NCBI GenBank assembly: GCA_020249505.1
Contig: JADCFN010000003.1
Location: forward strand, 1 to 64,000
Length of the DNA stretch: 64,000 nt
Source of the DNA: Roseomonas sp.
GTDB taxonomy: Bacteria; Pseudomonadota; Alphaproteobacteria; Acetobacterales; Acetobacteraceae
Reading direction: 5' to 3'
The notes under the pieces are model-generated. The model did not search any database and was not told the DNA's origin. It saw only the letters and a list, made by a program, of their open reading frames with translations. Position 1 is the stretch's first letter. Each line of letters begins with the position of its first letter. Positions 17,434-27,262 of the stretch are shown piece by piece. The translations under genes were made by a program, and so were the position numbers.

Positions 17434-19025
17434 TACGCTGCCTCATCCTGCATGATCATATCCGCACCTTTTTCGCCAATCATGATCGTCGGCACATTGG
17501 TATTGCCAGTCGTGAGTGTCGGCATAATGGACGCATCAATCACCCGTAAGCCCGCAATACCACGCAACCGAAGCCGGCTATCCACGACACTCGCCGGGTC
17601 TTCACCCATGCGGCAGGTGCCGACCGGGTGATAGATGGTGGTGCCATATTGGCGGGCGAAGGCGAGCAATTCATCATCGCTTTGCACGGCTGGCCCTGGT
17701 AGAATTTCCTTCACGCTATAGGGCGTGATGGCGGCTTGCGCGAAAATCTCGCGCACCATACGCAGCCCGCGCGCGAGCAATTCCTGATCGCTTCGTGCCG
17801 AGAGGTAATTTGGCCGGATTGCAGGCCTTTCAAACGGGTCAGCGGATTTCGCCATGACGGTGCCGCGGCTATCGGGCTTCACCGGGCAAATGGCGCAAGT
17901 CATGCCGGGTTCTTTTTCCAGCACGCCGAATTGACCAAGCGCATAGCTTGCCGGGGTGAACAGCAATTGCAGATCGGGGCTGGCAAGCCCTTCGCGGGAA
18001 CGCGCAAAAACCTGCGCCGTAGTCACGCCAAAAGTCAGCGCGCCATTACCGACTGTGAAAAAGCGCGCGACCTGCTCCACCAGGCGCAGCCCACGCGCCA
18101 ATTGATTGGTGCTGATGCTGTCCTTCACGCGATGCTGCACGCGCGTGACGTAATGATCCTGCAGATTGGCGCCCACCTGGGGCATATCCTGCACCACCTC
18201 AATCCCGAGCGCACGCAAATGCTCGGCGGGACCAATGCCGGATATTTGCAGCACATGCGGTGAATTCACCGCGCCCCCGGAAAGGATCACCTCCCGCCGC
18301 GCGCGGATTTGCTTGAGCGTGCCGCCCTGGCGGAATTCCGCCCCCACGCAGCGCTTGCCTTCAAATAATAGCCGCGTGACCTGCGCTTCGGTTTCCACCT
18401 GCACCTTGTCACCCGCCTGCGCCAGATAGGTGCGCGCCGTCGAACCGCGCCAGCGGCCAATCCGCGTCATTTGCGAATAGCCGACACCTTCCTGCTCAAC
18501 GCCATTCAAATCCTTGCGGAAGGGATGGCCGGCCTGCTGCGCCGCTTCGATGAAGCGATGCGTGAGCGGCAGGATGGTGCGGTAATCTTCCACCTGCAAA
18601 GGCCCATCCTGCCCACGCACAGAAGGGTCGCCACCATTGCGATAGGTTTCGCTACGGCGAAACAGTGGCAGGACTTCATCATAGCTCCAGCCACGGCAGC
18701 CCATTTGCGCCCAAAGATCGAAATCGGCCGGGTTGCCGCGCACGTAAAGCATACCATTGATGGAAGAAGTACCGCCCAAAGTGCGCCCGCGCGGCCAGCG
18801 GATTTCGCGATTATTGCTGCCGGCATCGGCTTCCGTGGTGTAGCCCCAATTCACCAACTTCTGATTTTGCATCAGCTTCAGCATACCGGCGGGGATATGA
18901 ATCCAGGGGTGGCGATCTTTTGGCCCGGCTTCCAGCAGCGTGACGCGCCGCCCGGCCATGCCAAGCCGGCTTGCCACCACACAGCCGGCAGACCCCGCGC
19001 CAATCACCAGATAATCCGTCTCCAT
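17433..19025 (-). CDS. GMC family FAD oxidoreductase (choline/alcohol dehydrogenase-like)
   Basis: This is a flavin enzyme that oxidises an alcohol group. The FAD-binding motif [17 protein letters not shown] is at the N-terminus, GMC signature 1 is in [22 protein letters not shown], signature 2 in [18 protein letters not shown], and the catalytic His region is [13 protein letters not shown]. The ATG at 19025 (530 residues) is preferred because the Rossmann motif then begins at once and GGTGG lies upstream; a TTG at 19040 is the alternative. It follows the Bug receptor by 11 bases and overlaps the MDR gene. Substrate is unknown. Confidence 0.92.
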   Translation of the reverse strand: METDYLVIGAGSAGCVVASRLGMAGRRVTLLEAGPKDRHPWIHIPAGMLKLMQNQKLVNWGYTTEADAGSNNREIRWPRGRTLGGTSSINGMLYVRGNPADFDLWAQMGCRGWSYDEVLPLFRRSETYRNGGDPSVRGQDGPLQVEDYRTILPLTHRFIEAAQQAGHPFRKDLNGVEQEGVGYSQMTRIGRWRGSTARTYLAQAGDKVQVETEAQVTRLLFEGKRCVGAEFRQGGTLKQIRARREVILSGGAVNSPHVLQISGIGPAEHLRALGIEVVQDMPQVGANLQDHYVTRVQHRVKDSISTNQLARGLRLVEQVARFFTVGNGALTFGVTTAQVFARSREGLASPDLQLLFTPASYALGQFGVLEKEPGMTCAICPVKPDSRGTVMAKSADPFERPAIRPNYLSARSDQELLARGLRMVREIFAQAAITPYSVKEILPGPAVQSDDELLAFARQYGTTIYHPVGTCRMGEDPASVVDSRLRLRGIAGLRVIDASIMPTLTTGNTNVPTIMIGEKGADMIMQDEAA

Positions 19026-19036
19026 CTTAGCCACCT

Positions 19037-20002
19037 TCAATCGAGTTTGATGCGTGCATCACGCACCAGCTTGCCCCACCGATCAAATTCTGCACGGACA
19101 AACCGAGCATAATCTTCCGGGCTATCGGCGACGGGCTCTGCACCCAGCGCATCAAGACGCGCGCGCGTTTCGGGGTTGCGCGCGGCGTTGGCAACGGCCT
19201 GCTGCAAGCGTGCGATAATGGCGGGCGGTGTGCGCGCCGGCGCCCAAATGCCGTACCAGGTCGAAATTTCATAGCCAGGCACGCCAGCCTCAGCGATGGT
19301 CGGCAAATCCGGGAAGGGGGCGATGCGATTGCGCGTGGTGACACCCAGCGCGCGCAAGCGCCCATCACGCACGGCACCCGCGCTGGCGGGTACAGAATCA
19401 AACATCGCCTGCACTGTACCCGCAATTAAGTCCTGCCCAGCCGGCCCGCTGCCGCGATAAGGTACATGCACCAAATCCGTGCCTGTCATCAGCTTGAACA
19501 ATTCTCCCGCCAGATGCGGCGCACCTCCTTGTGACGATGATGCATAAGCAATCCGCCCCGGATTGGCGCGCGCATAGGCAATGAACTCCGCAACACTCCG
19601 CACCGGCAGCGTTGGATTCACCACAAGCCATAGCGGCACGGCGGCGATATTCGTCACCGGCGCGAAATCTGCCAGCACATCAATCGGCATATTGGGCGTG
19701 AGATGCGGTACAATCACATGGGCCGAGGCATTGACCAGAAAAGTGCTGCCATCCGGTGCGGTGCGCGCCGCTTGCTCAGACCCGATCAGCCCATTGGCGC
19801 CGGCACGATTCTCCACCACGAAAGGCTGGCCCAGCGGCCCTTGCACGGCTTGGGCAATGATGCGGCCCATGATGTCAGTGGGCCCGCCTGGCGGATAAGG
19901 CACAATGAAGCGCACCGGGCGGCTTGGCCATTCCGGCGCCTGTGCCCGCGCAGCAAGTGGCAATAAGGCTCCCGCAATTGCGGCGCGGCGTGTGATCTGC
20001 AT
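19037..20002 (-). CDS. Bug-family (TctC-like) solute-binding protein
   Basis: This is the second periplasmic Bug receptor of the window, 321 residues. The N-terminus MQITRRAAIAGALLPLAARAQ is a signal peptide with a twin-arginine-like start. The mature start WPSRPVRFIVPYPPGGPTDIMGR and FVVENRAGANGLIG are characteristic. It is the first gene of the operon Bug-GMC-MDR-MFS and is divergent from a CoA-transferase gene with 67 bases between the starts. The binding protein probably delivers or senses the substrate of the oxidoreductases that follow. Confidence 0.93.
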   Translation of the reverse strand: MQITRRAAIAGALLPLAARAQAPEWPSRPVRFIVPYPPGGPTDIMGRIIAQAVQGPLGQPFVVENRAGANGLIGSEQAARTAPDGSTFLVNASAHVIVPHLTPNMPIDVLADFAPVTNIAAVPLWLVVNPTLPVRSVAEFIAYARANPGRIAYASSSQGGAPHLAGELFKLMTGTDLVHVPYRGSGPAGQDLIAGTVQAMFDSVPASAGAVRDGRLRALGVTTRNRIAPFPDLPTIAEAGVPGYEISTWYGIWAPARTPPAIIARLQQAVANAARNPETRARLDALGAEPVADSPEDYARFVRAEFDRWGKLVRDARIKLD

Positions 20003-20069
20003 GGCTGGCCCCTTCCCATATCCTGATTTGCCGTCAGGATAGGCATGATTTGGCGCTGGAGGAAACGCG

Positions 20070-21182
20070 ATGAATGAAGCGATGCGGCCCTATAGGGGGC
20101 TTCGGGTGCTGGATGCCGGCCAGGGCATTGCCGGGCCCTATTGCGGCATGATGCTGGCCGCCTGCGGCGCTGATGTCATCAAGCTGGAACCGCCGGAAGG
20201 CGATTGGTCGCGCGGGCTTGGCACGGCCAAGGATACGGTTTCGGTCATGACCGTGTGCTTCAATCGCGGCAAGCGTTCCGTGGTGCTGGATTTGAAATCG
20301 GAAGAAGGCAAGCGCGCCGCCGCTGCCTTGGCGGCGCAGGCCGATGTGCTGATTGAAGCCTTCCGCCCCGGCGTGGCCGCGCGCATCGGCCTTGGGCCGG
20401 AGAATGCTAAAGCGGATGCAGTTTGTCTTTCCATTTCCGGCTTCGGTCAATGCGGGCCTTATGCAGAACGGCCGTGTACGGATTCCGTGGCGCAAGCCTT
20501 TTCCGGCTTCGTCAGCTTGAATGAAGGTGCGGATGGCGCGCCGCATAAGGGCGGTGCCTTCATCGCCGATATGGCAACGGGGATTTATGCTTTCTCAGCC
20601 GTACAAGTTGCACTCGCCGCGCGCGCGCAGGATACCTCGCCACGACGGCGCGTGATTGACATGTCGCTTATGGCCGCGACGTCCAATCTGCTGACGCACC
20701 AGATCGGCGAATGGGGCGTGCAGGGCAAATCCGCCGCACCACCCAATGCGCCGGCGGGGGCTTATCGCGCAGCCGATGGTGGCTGGGTGATGATTACGCT
20801 GGTGCGCGAAGCGGAATGGCCGAAGCTTTGCGGTGCGCTGGGCATCGCCAATATCGCTGCCGATCCGCGCTTTTTGAATTTCGATCTGCGCTGGCAGAAT
20901 AGGGATGCGCTTTACGCCATGATACGCGCAGCATTTCTAAAAAAGCCTGTCGCGGAATGGGTGACGATTTTGCAGGGCGAAAGGCTGCTGGCGGATCGGG
21001 TGAATACGCCGCTTGATTGGTTGGCGAATGAGCATGTTGTCGCCTATGGCGCCGCCGCGCGCATTCCGCAGCCGCAATTAGGCGCGGTGCCGCTGCCCAT
21101 GCTGCCGGGGCTTGGCCATTTTGTGGCGGAAGCCCCGGCGCTTGGGCAGCACACGGCTGAGGTTTTGTCTGAACTCAGTTAG
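20070..21182 (+). CDS. Class III (CaiB/BaiF family) CoA-transferase
   Basis: This enzyme moves CoA between carboxylic acids. The family start RGLRVLDAGQGIAGPYCGMMLAACGADVIKLEPPEGD is seen early; the likely catalytic Asp is in FIADMATGIYAFSAVQVAL. The 370-residue length fits. GGAGGAAA lies upstream of the ATG at 20070. It is divergent from the Bug-GMC-MDR-MFS operon, which suggests co-control and a role in activating the acid produced or imported there. The acyl group is not predictable. Confidence 0.92.
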   Translation: MNEAMRPYRGLRVLDAGQGIAGPYCGMMLAACGADVIKLEPPEGDWSRGLGTAKDTVSVMTVCFNRGKRSVVLDLKSEEGKRAAAALAAQADVLIEAFRPGVAARIGLGPENAKADAVCLSISGFGQCGPYAERPCTDSVAQAFSGFVSLNEGADGAPHKGGAFIADMATGIYAFSAVQVALAARAQDTSPRRRVIDMSLMAATSNLLTHQIGEWGVQGKSAAPPNAPAGAYRAADGGWVMITLVREAEWPKLCGALGIANIAADPRFLNFDLRWQNRDALYAMIRAAFLKKPVAEWVTILQGERLLADRVNTPLDWLANEHVVAYGAAARIPQPQLGAVPLPMLPGLGHFVAEAPALGQHTAEVLSELS

Positions 21183-21188
21183 CGCCCC

Positions 21189-22127
21189 TCAATTATGGGG
21201 TAGGCGCAGCCCTGGTTCATCCCATTGCATCGCGACCAACTTCCCCGTGTTGGACAGCGTGATGTAAGCCGTGCGCATATCCGGCCCGCCGAAGCAGATA
21301 TTGGTCGGCATGCGTTCCGGCATTTTCACGGTGCGGAGAATCTCGCCCGAAGGTGACACGGTGGTGATTTCCCCCGAAACCAGTGTCGCCACAATGATAT
21401 TGCCCGAAGCGGCAATCGCGAGGCTATCCAAGCGCCGATAGCCAGGGAATTGGCAAAGCACGCGCCCGCCCGCGCTGGATGGCCAGGGTTCCTTCTTCAA
21501 CTTACCGGGCGCTTCAATATCCCAAGCCCAAAGCCGGCCGGTTTCGGTCTCGGCCACATAAAGCGTCTTGCCATCAGGGCTGATCCCGATCCCATTGGCA
21601 CCGCCAAACACGGGGAAGGCCGCTTCCACCACGCGCGATCCATCTTCTGATGCCCAATAGGCACCGCCATGGTCGCGATCCCGCGCGCGCACCTTGCCGA
21701 GGTCAGAGAACCAAAAACCACCCTTGCCATCGAACATCAAATCATTCGGCCCGCGCAAAGGCCGCCCATCACACACACGGATCAGCGCTTCAACCTTGCC
21801 CGTCGCACCATCAATCCGTTCAATCCGCCCGCCGGAATAATCCGGCGATTGGCCGCTCGGGCGTAAAATCCCGGGTTCTTCATGCCAGGTGAAGCCGCCA
21901 TTATTGCAGACGTAAAAGCTGCCATTCGGGCCTAGCGCCAGGCCGTTCGGCGCGCCTTCCACGGTGGCGATTGTGGTTTTCGTACCATTGGGCGCCACTT
22001 TGGTGATGCGCCGCGTCTCAATTTCCACCAGCGCCACGGACCCATCGGGCATGGCAACCGGGCCTTCGGGGAAGCGCAGCCCCTCGGCGATGATCTTCAG
22101 ATCAGGTGATGCGACATGCACGGCCAT
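21189..22127 (-). CDS. SMP-30/gluconolactonase (LRE) family lactonase
   Basis: This is a six-bladed beta-propeller metal-dependent hydrolase, probably of a sugar or acid lactone. Conserved pieces are GLRFPEGPVAMPDG with the metal-binding Glu, GPNDLMFDGKGGFWFSDLG, and GISPDGKTLYVAETETGRLWAW. The ATG at 22127 (312 residues) has AGGAGGAAACC directly upstream, a better start than the upstream codon at 22142. No signal peptide is seen, so it is cytosolic. It converges on the CoA-transferase gene with six bases between the stops and is divergent from hyuB. Confidence 0.92.
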   Translation of the reverse strand: MAVHVASPDLKIIAEGLRFPEGPVAMPDGSVALVEIETRRITKVAPNGTKTTIATVEGAPNGLALGPNGSFYVCNNGGFTWHEEPGILRPSGQSPDYSGGRIERIDGATGKVEALIRVCDGRPLRGPNDLMFDGKGGFWFSDLGKVRARDRDHGGAYWASEDGSRVVEAAFPVFGGANGIGISPDGKTLYVAETETGRLWAWDIEAPGKLKKEPWPSSAGGRVLCQFPGYRRLDSLAIAASGNIIVATLVSGEITTVSPSGEILRTVKMPERMPTNICFGGPDMRTAYITLSNTGKLVAMQWDEPGLRLPHN

Positions 22128-22221
22128 GGTTTCCTCCTGCATTGGTTAGGGGGATCATGGCCCTGTTTTGCCCCGCTGCGAAGCCTTGACGCCGGGCGCC
22201 TTCGGGGGAAGCCTTCACCCC

Positions 22222-23868
22222 ATGAAAACCGCCCCTGATCCCGTCACGCTCTCGGTCCTCGATAACCGTTTCCGCGCCATTGTGGAGGAAATGGGGGAGG
22301 CGATGCTGCGCACCGCCTATTCGCAAATCCTGAACTCGTCCCGCGATTTCTCCATCGCACTTTGTGACGCCGAAGCGCGGCTGGTGGCGCAGGCGGATCA
22401 CATTCCGGTGCATGTCGGCGCCATGCCCTTTGCCGTGCAGGCAGTGCGCGATGCCTTTGGTGATAGCGTACAAGAAGGCGATATCTACCTGTTGAATGAT
22501 CCCTATCATGGCGGGTCACATTTACCGGACCTCACGGCCATTGTGCCGGTCTTTGCGGAAGGGCGACTTGTGTTCTGGTCCGTCGTGCGCGCGCATCATA
22601 CGGATATCGGTGGCGCCACCCATGGCGGCTATAATCCGGGTGCCACCGAGATTTGGCAGGAAGGGTTGCGCGTGCCGCCCATCCTGCTCGGCCAGGGGCG
22701 CATTCCGCGCGAAGATTTGGTGCGTATGATCATCACCAATACGCGGCTGGCGCGCGATGTGCGCGGTGATCTGATGGCGATGATTGGTGCGGCGCATCTC
22801 GGTGAAAAGCGCCTGCTGTCACTGCTGGCGCGCTATGGCGCTGATACCACCGTTGCCGCGGTGGATGCGATTCTGGCGCTGGCGGAAGCGCATACGCGGC
22901 GCATCATTTCCACCTGGGCGGATGGCACCTGGTTGGGTGAGGCGTTTCTGGATGATGATGGCTTTGGCGGCAAGGATATCGCCATTCGTGCGCGCGTCAC
23001 GAAACAGGGCGATCATCTGACCGTGGACCTCACGGAAAGCGCGCCGCAAACGCCTGGCTTCGTCAATTCATCCTATCCCAATATGGCGAGTGCGGTGCGC
23101 ATGGCGCTTGCCTTCCTGCTTGATCCCGAGGTGGCGAAGAATGATGGCTGCTTCCGGCCACTCACGATCAAGGCGCGCGAAGGCACGGTGGTTTGGGCCG
23201 CTGAGGGCGCGCCGGTCACCATGTGCACATCGCATTGTTCGAATGAGATTGTGGAAGCGGTGGTCAAAGCTTTGGCAAACGCCTGCCCGGATCGTGCCAT
23301 GGGCGGTTGGGGGCGGCGCTTTCGTGTCGCGATCAAGGGGCGCGATCCGCGACGGCCGGGGCGTTTTTTCGTCTGGCATATGTTCCATGCGCGGCCAGGT
23401 GGCGGGGGTTCCTCGGGTGGCGATGGCTGGTCCACCGCGGGCGAATGGCATTCCGCTGGCGGTTTGAAATTCGGCAGTGTTGAAATGGCGGAAGCGCGTT
23501 TCCCGCTGTTCTTCGCGCGGCATGAATTCCGCCCCGGCAGCGCGGGTGATGGCACGTATCGCGGCGGGCTTGGCGGCGATTTGCTGCTGAAATTGGAAAC
23601 TGATGGCCCATCAGTGGCGAATACCGCCGGTGATGGTGTACGCTATGGCGCGGCGGGAATGCTGGGTGGCCAGGATGGCTTGCCGCATCATTATCGGTTG
23701 GAACGCGCCGATGGCACCTCGCGCGATTTGCGCACCAAGGAAGTCGGCATTCCCTTGGCACCCGGGGATCAATTGCATGTGCTCTCAGGCGGAGGCGGCG
23801 GTTGGGGGCCGCCTGAAAAACGTGATCCTGCCGCGCGCGTGGCTGATGCGGCGGAGGGCTTGATATGA
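22222..23868 (+). CDS. hyuB: Hydantoinase B/oxoprolinase family subunit
   Basis: This is the HyuB subunit of an ATP-dependent hydantoinase/oxoprolinase/acetone-carboxylase-like enzyme. Family features are the N-terminal VTLSVLDNRFRAIVEEMGEAM, YLLNDPYHGGSHLPDLTAIVPVF and the Gly-rich C-terminal GGGGGWGPPEKRDPA. The ATG at 22222 (548 residues) is chosen since the upstream frame has only a TTG start and no conserved residues. It overlaps hyuA by four bases. The ring substrate (hydantoin, oxoproline or similar) is not predictable. Confidence 0.93.
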   Translation: MKTAPDPVTLSVLDNRFRAIVEEMGEAMLRTAYSQILNSSRDFSIALCDAEARLVAQADHIPVHVGAMPFAVQAVRDAFGDSVQEGDIYLLNDPYHGGSHLPDLTAIVPVFAEGRLVFWSVVRAHHTDIGGATHGGYNPGATEIWQEGLRVPPILLGQGRIPREDLVRMIITNTRLARDVRGDLMAMIGAAHLGEKRLLSLLARYGADTTVAAVDAILALAEAHTRRIISTWADGTWLGEAFLDDDGFGGKDIAIRARVTKQGDHLTVDLTESAPQTPGFVNSSYPNMASAVRMALAFLLDPEVAKNDGCFRPLTIKAREGTVVWAAEGAPVTMCTSHCSNEIVEAVVKALANACPDRAMGGWGRRFRVAIKGRDPRRPGRFFVWHMFHARPGGGGSSGGDGWSTAGEWHSAGGLKFGSVEMAEARFPLFFARHEFRPGSAGDGTYRGGLGGDLLLKLETDGPSVANTAGDGVRYGAAGMLGGQDGLPHHYRLERADGTSRDLRTKEVGIPLAPGDQLHVLSGGGGGWGPPEKRDPAARVADAAEGLI

Positions 23869-25919
23869 CCTATCGTATCGGCGTTGATGTCGGCGGCACT
23901 TTTACCGATGTGGTTTGTGTCGCGGCGGATGGCACTACAACGCTTGCCAAGGCGGCCAGTACGCCAGCGGATCAATCAGAAGGTGTTGTCGCAGGGCTGG
24001 CAGTATTGGCGGAAACCCTTGGCGTCACGCTTCCCGATCTGCTGCGGCAGACAGAACGCATCGTCCACGGCACCACGGTTGCCACCAATGCGTTGTTGGA
24101 ACGGAAGGGGGCCAAGATTGCGATGCTCACCACGGAAGGGCATCGCGATGTGATTGAAATGCGCGAAGGGCTGAAGCCCGAACGCTACAATATGCGCCTG
24201 CCTGCCGCGCCGGCTTTGGTGCCGCGCCGCTTGCGGCTTGCGGTGCGTGAAAGGCTGCGCCCGGATGGGCGCGTGGAAGTGCCGCTGGATCACGCCTCAC
24301 TCAATGCCGCCATTGAACAGTTGCGTACAGAGAAGGTGGAAGCGGTTGCGGTATGCTTCCTCCATTCCTGGCGCGATGCGCGGCATGAAAACGCCGCCGC
24401 CGAGGCATTACGCGCGGCCTTGCCTGGGGTTTTCATCACGACATCAGCGGAAGTGCTGCCGCAGATCAAGGAATTTGAACGTTTCTCCACAGCAGCGGTG
24501 AATGCCTATGTGGGGCCGATTGTCTCGCGGTATTTGGCGCGGCTGCGCGGGCGGTTGGAACAGGCGGGCTATGGCGGGCCGGTTTTCGTTATCCTCTCTC
24601 ATGGTGGGGTGGCGCCGGTGGAAGAAGCGGCGCGCTTGGCGGCGGGCACAGCGCTGTCAGGGCCAGCGGGCGGCGTGGCGGCTGGTGTTGCCTTGGCAGA
24701 ACGCGGCCTTGGGCAGGATTTGATCACCTTTGATGTCGGCGGCACCTCCACCGATATTGCGCTGATTCAGGAAGGCGATGCCGCGCTGGGTCGCGGGCGT
24801 GATGTCGCTGGCGAACGCATTGCGTTGGAAAGCCTGGATATCGTGACCCTTGGCGCGGGTGGCGGTTCCATCGGCCATGTTGGTGCGGGTGGCACCTTGC
24901 AGGTGGGGCCACGCAGCGCCGGCGCGGTGCCGGGGCCGGCGGCTTATGGGCAGGGCGGCACAGAACCGGCGGTGACGGATGCCAATCTGGTGCTGGGCTA
25001 TCTGGATGCCGCGAATTTCCTGGGCGGCAAACGCAAGCTGGATATGGCAGCGGCAGAGCGCGCCTTTGCGAGCCTCGGCGCCAAGCTTGGGCTTGATGCC
25101 ATGGCGGCGGCAGCGGGTGTGCATCGCTTGGCGAATATCCGCATGGCGGATGGCATTCGCGTGGCAACCGTCAGGCGCGGCGTTGATCCGCGCGATTTCT
25201 GCCTGCTCGCTTTCGGCGGCGCAGCGGGGCTGCATGCCAGCGCGGTGGCGCGGGAACTCAGCATGAAGCGCGTGGCAGTGCCCTTCTTCGCCGCCGGGCT
25301 TTCCGCCTGGGGCATGCTGCATACGGATTTGCGGTACGAGATGGCGCGCAGCGAATTGAACACCGGCGGCGTGCCGGATGATGATGCGCTGCGCGCCATT
25401 TGGGCAGCCCTGGAAAAGGAAGGCCGCGCGCGAGTCGCCAGTTGGTTTGGTGGCGCGGTGGAAACGCGCCGGGCAGCTGATATGCGCTATGGCGAACAGG
25501 TTTTTGATATCGCTGTGCCCTTGGATCATGTGGCCTGGGAAGGGGCCGGGCTTGCTGATCGGCTGCGCGATGCCTTCCACGCACGCCACGAAGCACTATT
25601 CACCTATGCGCTACGCCAGGAAGAAGTGGTGCTGGTAAACGCGAGGCTTGCCGTGATTGGGCACTTGCCGCCGATGCCAGCCCCAGCGGGCAAGGCAGCC
25701 GGCGCCATAGTAGCGCCGCGCGGCGCGCGCCGCATCATGCTGGAAGGTGGCGTGGCCGAGGTACCGGTTTATGATTTTGCGGAACTTGGCGCGGATCAGC
25801 CGGTAGCCGGGCCGGCGATTGTGGAAAGCGATACCACAACCGTTTTGCTGCTGCCGGGTGATGCCGCGCGGATGGATGCGCGCGGCTGGCTGGAAATTAC
25901 GCTACCGGAACAGGCGTAA
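23865..25919 (+). CDS. hyuA: Hydantoinase A/oxoprolinase family subunit
   Basis: This 684-residue HyuA subunit pairs with HyuB and binds ATP in an actin-like (ASKHA) fold. The two phosphate-binding motifs are GVDVGGTFTDVV at the N-terminus and FDVGGTSTDIALI in the middle. The conserved VHGTTVATNALLERKGA and GGGSIGHV follow the family pattern. ATG overlaps the hyuB stop (ATGA), so the subunits are translationally coupled. The cluster may degrade cyclic amides, with the M20 amidohydrolase at 7.8 kb as a distant functional candidate. Confidence 0.94.
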   Translation: MTYRIGVDVGGTFTDVVCVAADGTTTLAKAASTPADQSEGVVAGLAVLAETLGVTLPDLLRQTERIVHGTTVATNALLERKGAKIAMLTTEGHRDVIEMREGLKPERYNMRLPAAPALVPRRLRLAVRERLRPDGRVEVPLDHASLNAAIEQLRTEKVEAVAVCFLHSWRDARHENAAAEALRAALPGVFITTSAEVLPQIKEFERFSTAAVNAYVGPIVSRYLARLRGRLEQAGYGGPVFVILSHGGVAPVEEAARLAAGTALSGPAGGVAAGVALAERGLGQDLITFDVGGTSTDIALIQEGDAALGRGRDVAGERIALESLDIVTLGAGGGSIGHVGAGGTLQVGPRSAGAVPGPAAYGQGGTEPAVTDANLVLGYLDAANFLGGKRKLDMAAAERAFASLGAKLGLDAMAAAAGVHRLANIRMADGIRVATVRRGVDPRDFCLLAFGGAAGLHASAVARELSMKRVAVPFFAAGLSAWGMLHTDLRYEMARSELNTGGVPDDDALRAIWAALEKEGRARVASWFGGAVETRRAADMRYGEQVFDIAVPLDHVAWEGAGLADRLRDAFHARHEALFTYALRQEEVVLVNARLAVIGHLPPMPAPAGKAAGAIVAPRGARRIMLEGGVAEVPVYDFAELGADQPVAGPAIVESDTTTVLLLPGDAARMDARGWLEITLPEQA

Positions 25920-25925
25920 AAACCT

Positions 25926-26306
25926 TCAGCGCGCCGGCACTGGCGCTGGCAAGGGCTGCGCCGGCGCCGTGGGGGCGGCCGCCGTTGCTGGCTTGTCGGT
26001 CGCGATATTCTCGCCCTGCCGCGCTGTCCATTGACCAGCGCTTTCCAATTGCCGGCCCGTCCAATTCATGGCGCGGCCGAAGGCCGAAGTGGTTTCCTCG
26101 GCCGCCTTGCCCACCGCACTGCCGGCGCGTTCTGACAGGCTGCGTTCAGCAGGCGCCGCAGCCTGGGCAGGTGCCGCGGCTTGCGGTGCAGCGGGCGTAT
26201 CGCTGGCTGCCGGGGCGCCAGGCGCCAGGGGAATAGGTGGCGGCAGGCTTTGCGCCAGGCTGGCACCGCCAAGGCCAAGCAGAAAGGCGACAATCCAGTG
26301 ATACAT
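25926..26306 (-). CDS. Secreted Ala/Pro-rich small protein, unknown function
   Basis: This 126-residue protein starts with a signal peptide (YHWIVAFLLGLGGASLAQ, GGAG eight bases upstream). Then come a Pro/Ala-rich linker, a short amphipathic stretch (ERAGSAVGKAAEETTSAFGRAMNWTGRQLESAG) and an Ala/Pro-rich tail. The amphipathic stretch looks like a small helical repeat typical of periplasmic stress or structural proteins, but no family is assigned. It lies 32 bases after the AEC carrier stop and is convergent with hyuA. Confidence 0.65.
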   Translation of the reverse strand: MYHWIVAFLLGLGGASLAQSLPPPIPLAPGAPAASDTPAAPQAAAPAQAAAPAERSLSERAGSAVGKAAEETTSAFGRAMNWTGRQLESAGQWTARQGENIATDKPATAAAPTAPAQPLPAPVPAR

Positions 26307-26338
26307 GCATTGCACTCCGGGTAGCTTCCTCAACTTCA

Positions 26339-27253
26339 TCATCCTAACACCAACATGACCCAAAAGGGCAGCGTCAGGATGGAGGCGATATGCTCTGTCG
26401 TGGTAATGGCGGCCATCAGCTTGGCATCGCCGCCCATGGCACGCGCCATGACATAGGAAGTGGCGGCTGTCGGCAGTGCCATGAAGATCACCGCCGCTGC
26501 CAGCGGCAAAGGGGGCAGACCGGCGAAGGTCCCGAGGCCATAGGTTATGGCGGGCATACCCACCAGCTTCAGCACGCCCGTCAGCGCCTGGGTTGGCACG
26601 CGGTCGGTGAAACTCTCCCAGGACAGCGCCGCGCCAACGCATAACAGGCCAAGCGCCACCGATGCGCGGCCCAGGGTTTGGATGGTTGGCTTCACACCCG
26701 GGGGAAAGCCACCCAAAGCCGCAATGCTGAAGCCCAGGATGCAGGCGATGATCAGCGGGTTCAGGATCAATTGCCGCAGGATCACCAATGGCTTCGGCCT
26801 GCTGCGGCTGCCATCCATGGCGAAGGCAAGTGTGGTGACGCTTTGCACAAAGGGCACGATAATGCCGGTGGCAACGGCGCCGAAACTGACGCCCTCGGCG
26901 CCGAAAATCGCGCCCACAATGGCGAAGCCCATCAGATTATTGAAGCGAATGCCGCCCTGCAGGACCGATGTCATGGCCGCATGCCCATGCCCCATGAAGC
27001 GCGCCAGCAGCACGGAAATCAGCGTGCCCGTGGCAAGTGCGCCCCAAATGGTGAAAGCCATGGCACCCAGCGGCAGGCTGGCGGGATCAAGCGCTGCCAG
27101 GGCGGAAAGGATCAGGCTTGGCAGCAGCACCCAATAGATCAGCTTTTCCATGCCCGCCCAAACCGCATCCAAAGGCAGCAGGATGCGGCGCAGCAGCGCC
27201 CCAAGGCCAAGCAGCGCAAAGGCCGGCACAAAAGCATCAAGCCAAAGGTTCAT
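26339..27253 (-). CDS. AEC family (auxin efflux carrier-like) transporter
   Basis: This is a 304-residue inner-membrane carrier with about ten hydrophobic helices in two inverted halves. The family patterns FVPAFALLGLGALLRRILLPLD at the start and AVIFMALPTAATSYVMARAMGGD near the end are clear. Bacterial members carry dicarboxylates, malonate or similar acids; the substrate is not known. It starts nine bases after the lipoprotein gene's stop, giving a probable two- to three-gene unit with the small secreted protein downstream. Confidence 0.9.
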   Translation of the reverse strand: MNLWLDAFVPAFALLGLGALLRRILLPLDAVWAGMEKLIYWVLLPSLILSALAALDPASLPLGAMAFTIWGALATGTLISVLLARFMGHGHAAMTSVLQGGIRFNNLMGFAIVGAIFGAEGVSFGAVATGIIVPFVQSVTTLAFAMDGSRSRPKPLVILRQLILNPLIIACILGFSIAALGGFPPGVKPTIQTLGRASVALGLLCVGAALSWESFTDRVPTQALTGVLKLVGMPAITYGLGTFAGLPPLPLAAAVIFMALPTAATSYVMARAMGGDAKLMAAITTTEHIASILTLPFWVMLVLG

Positions 27254-27262
27254 GCGCGCCGT

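Noticed and set aside
24657-25589. 310-codon minus-strand frame across hyuA
   Set aside because: Antisense to a gene with clear ATPase motifs; composition is His/Ala/Arg-rich without domain signal.
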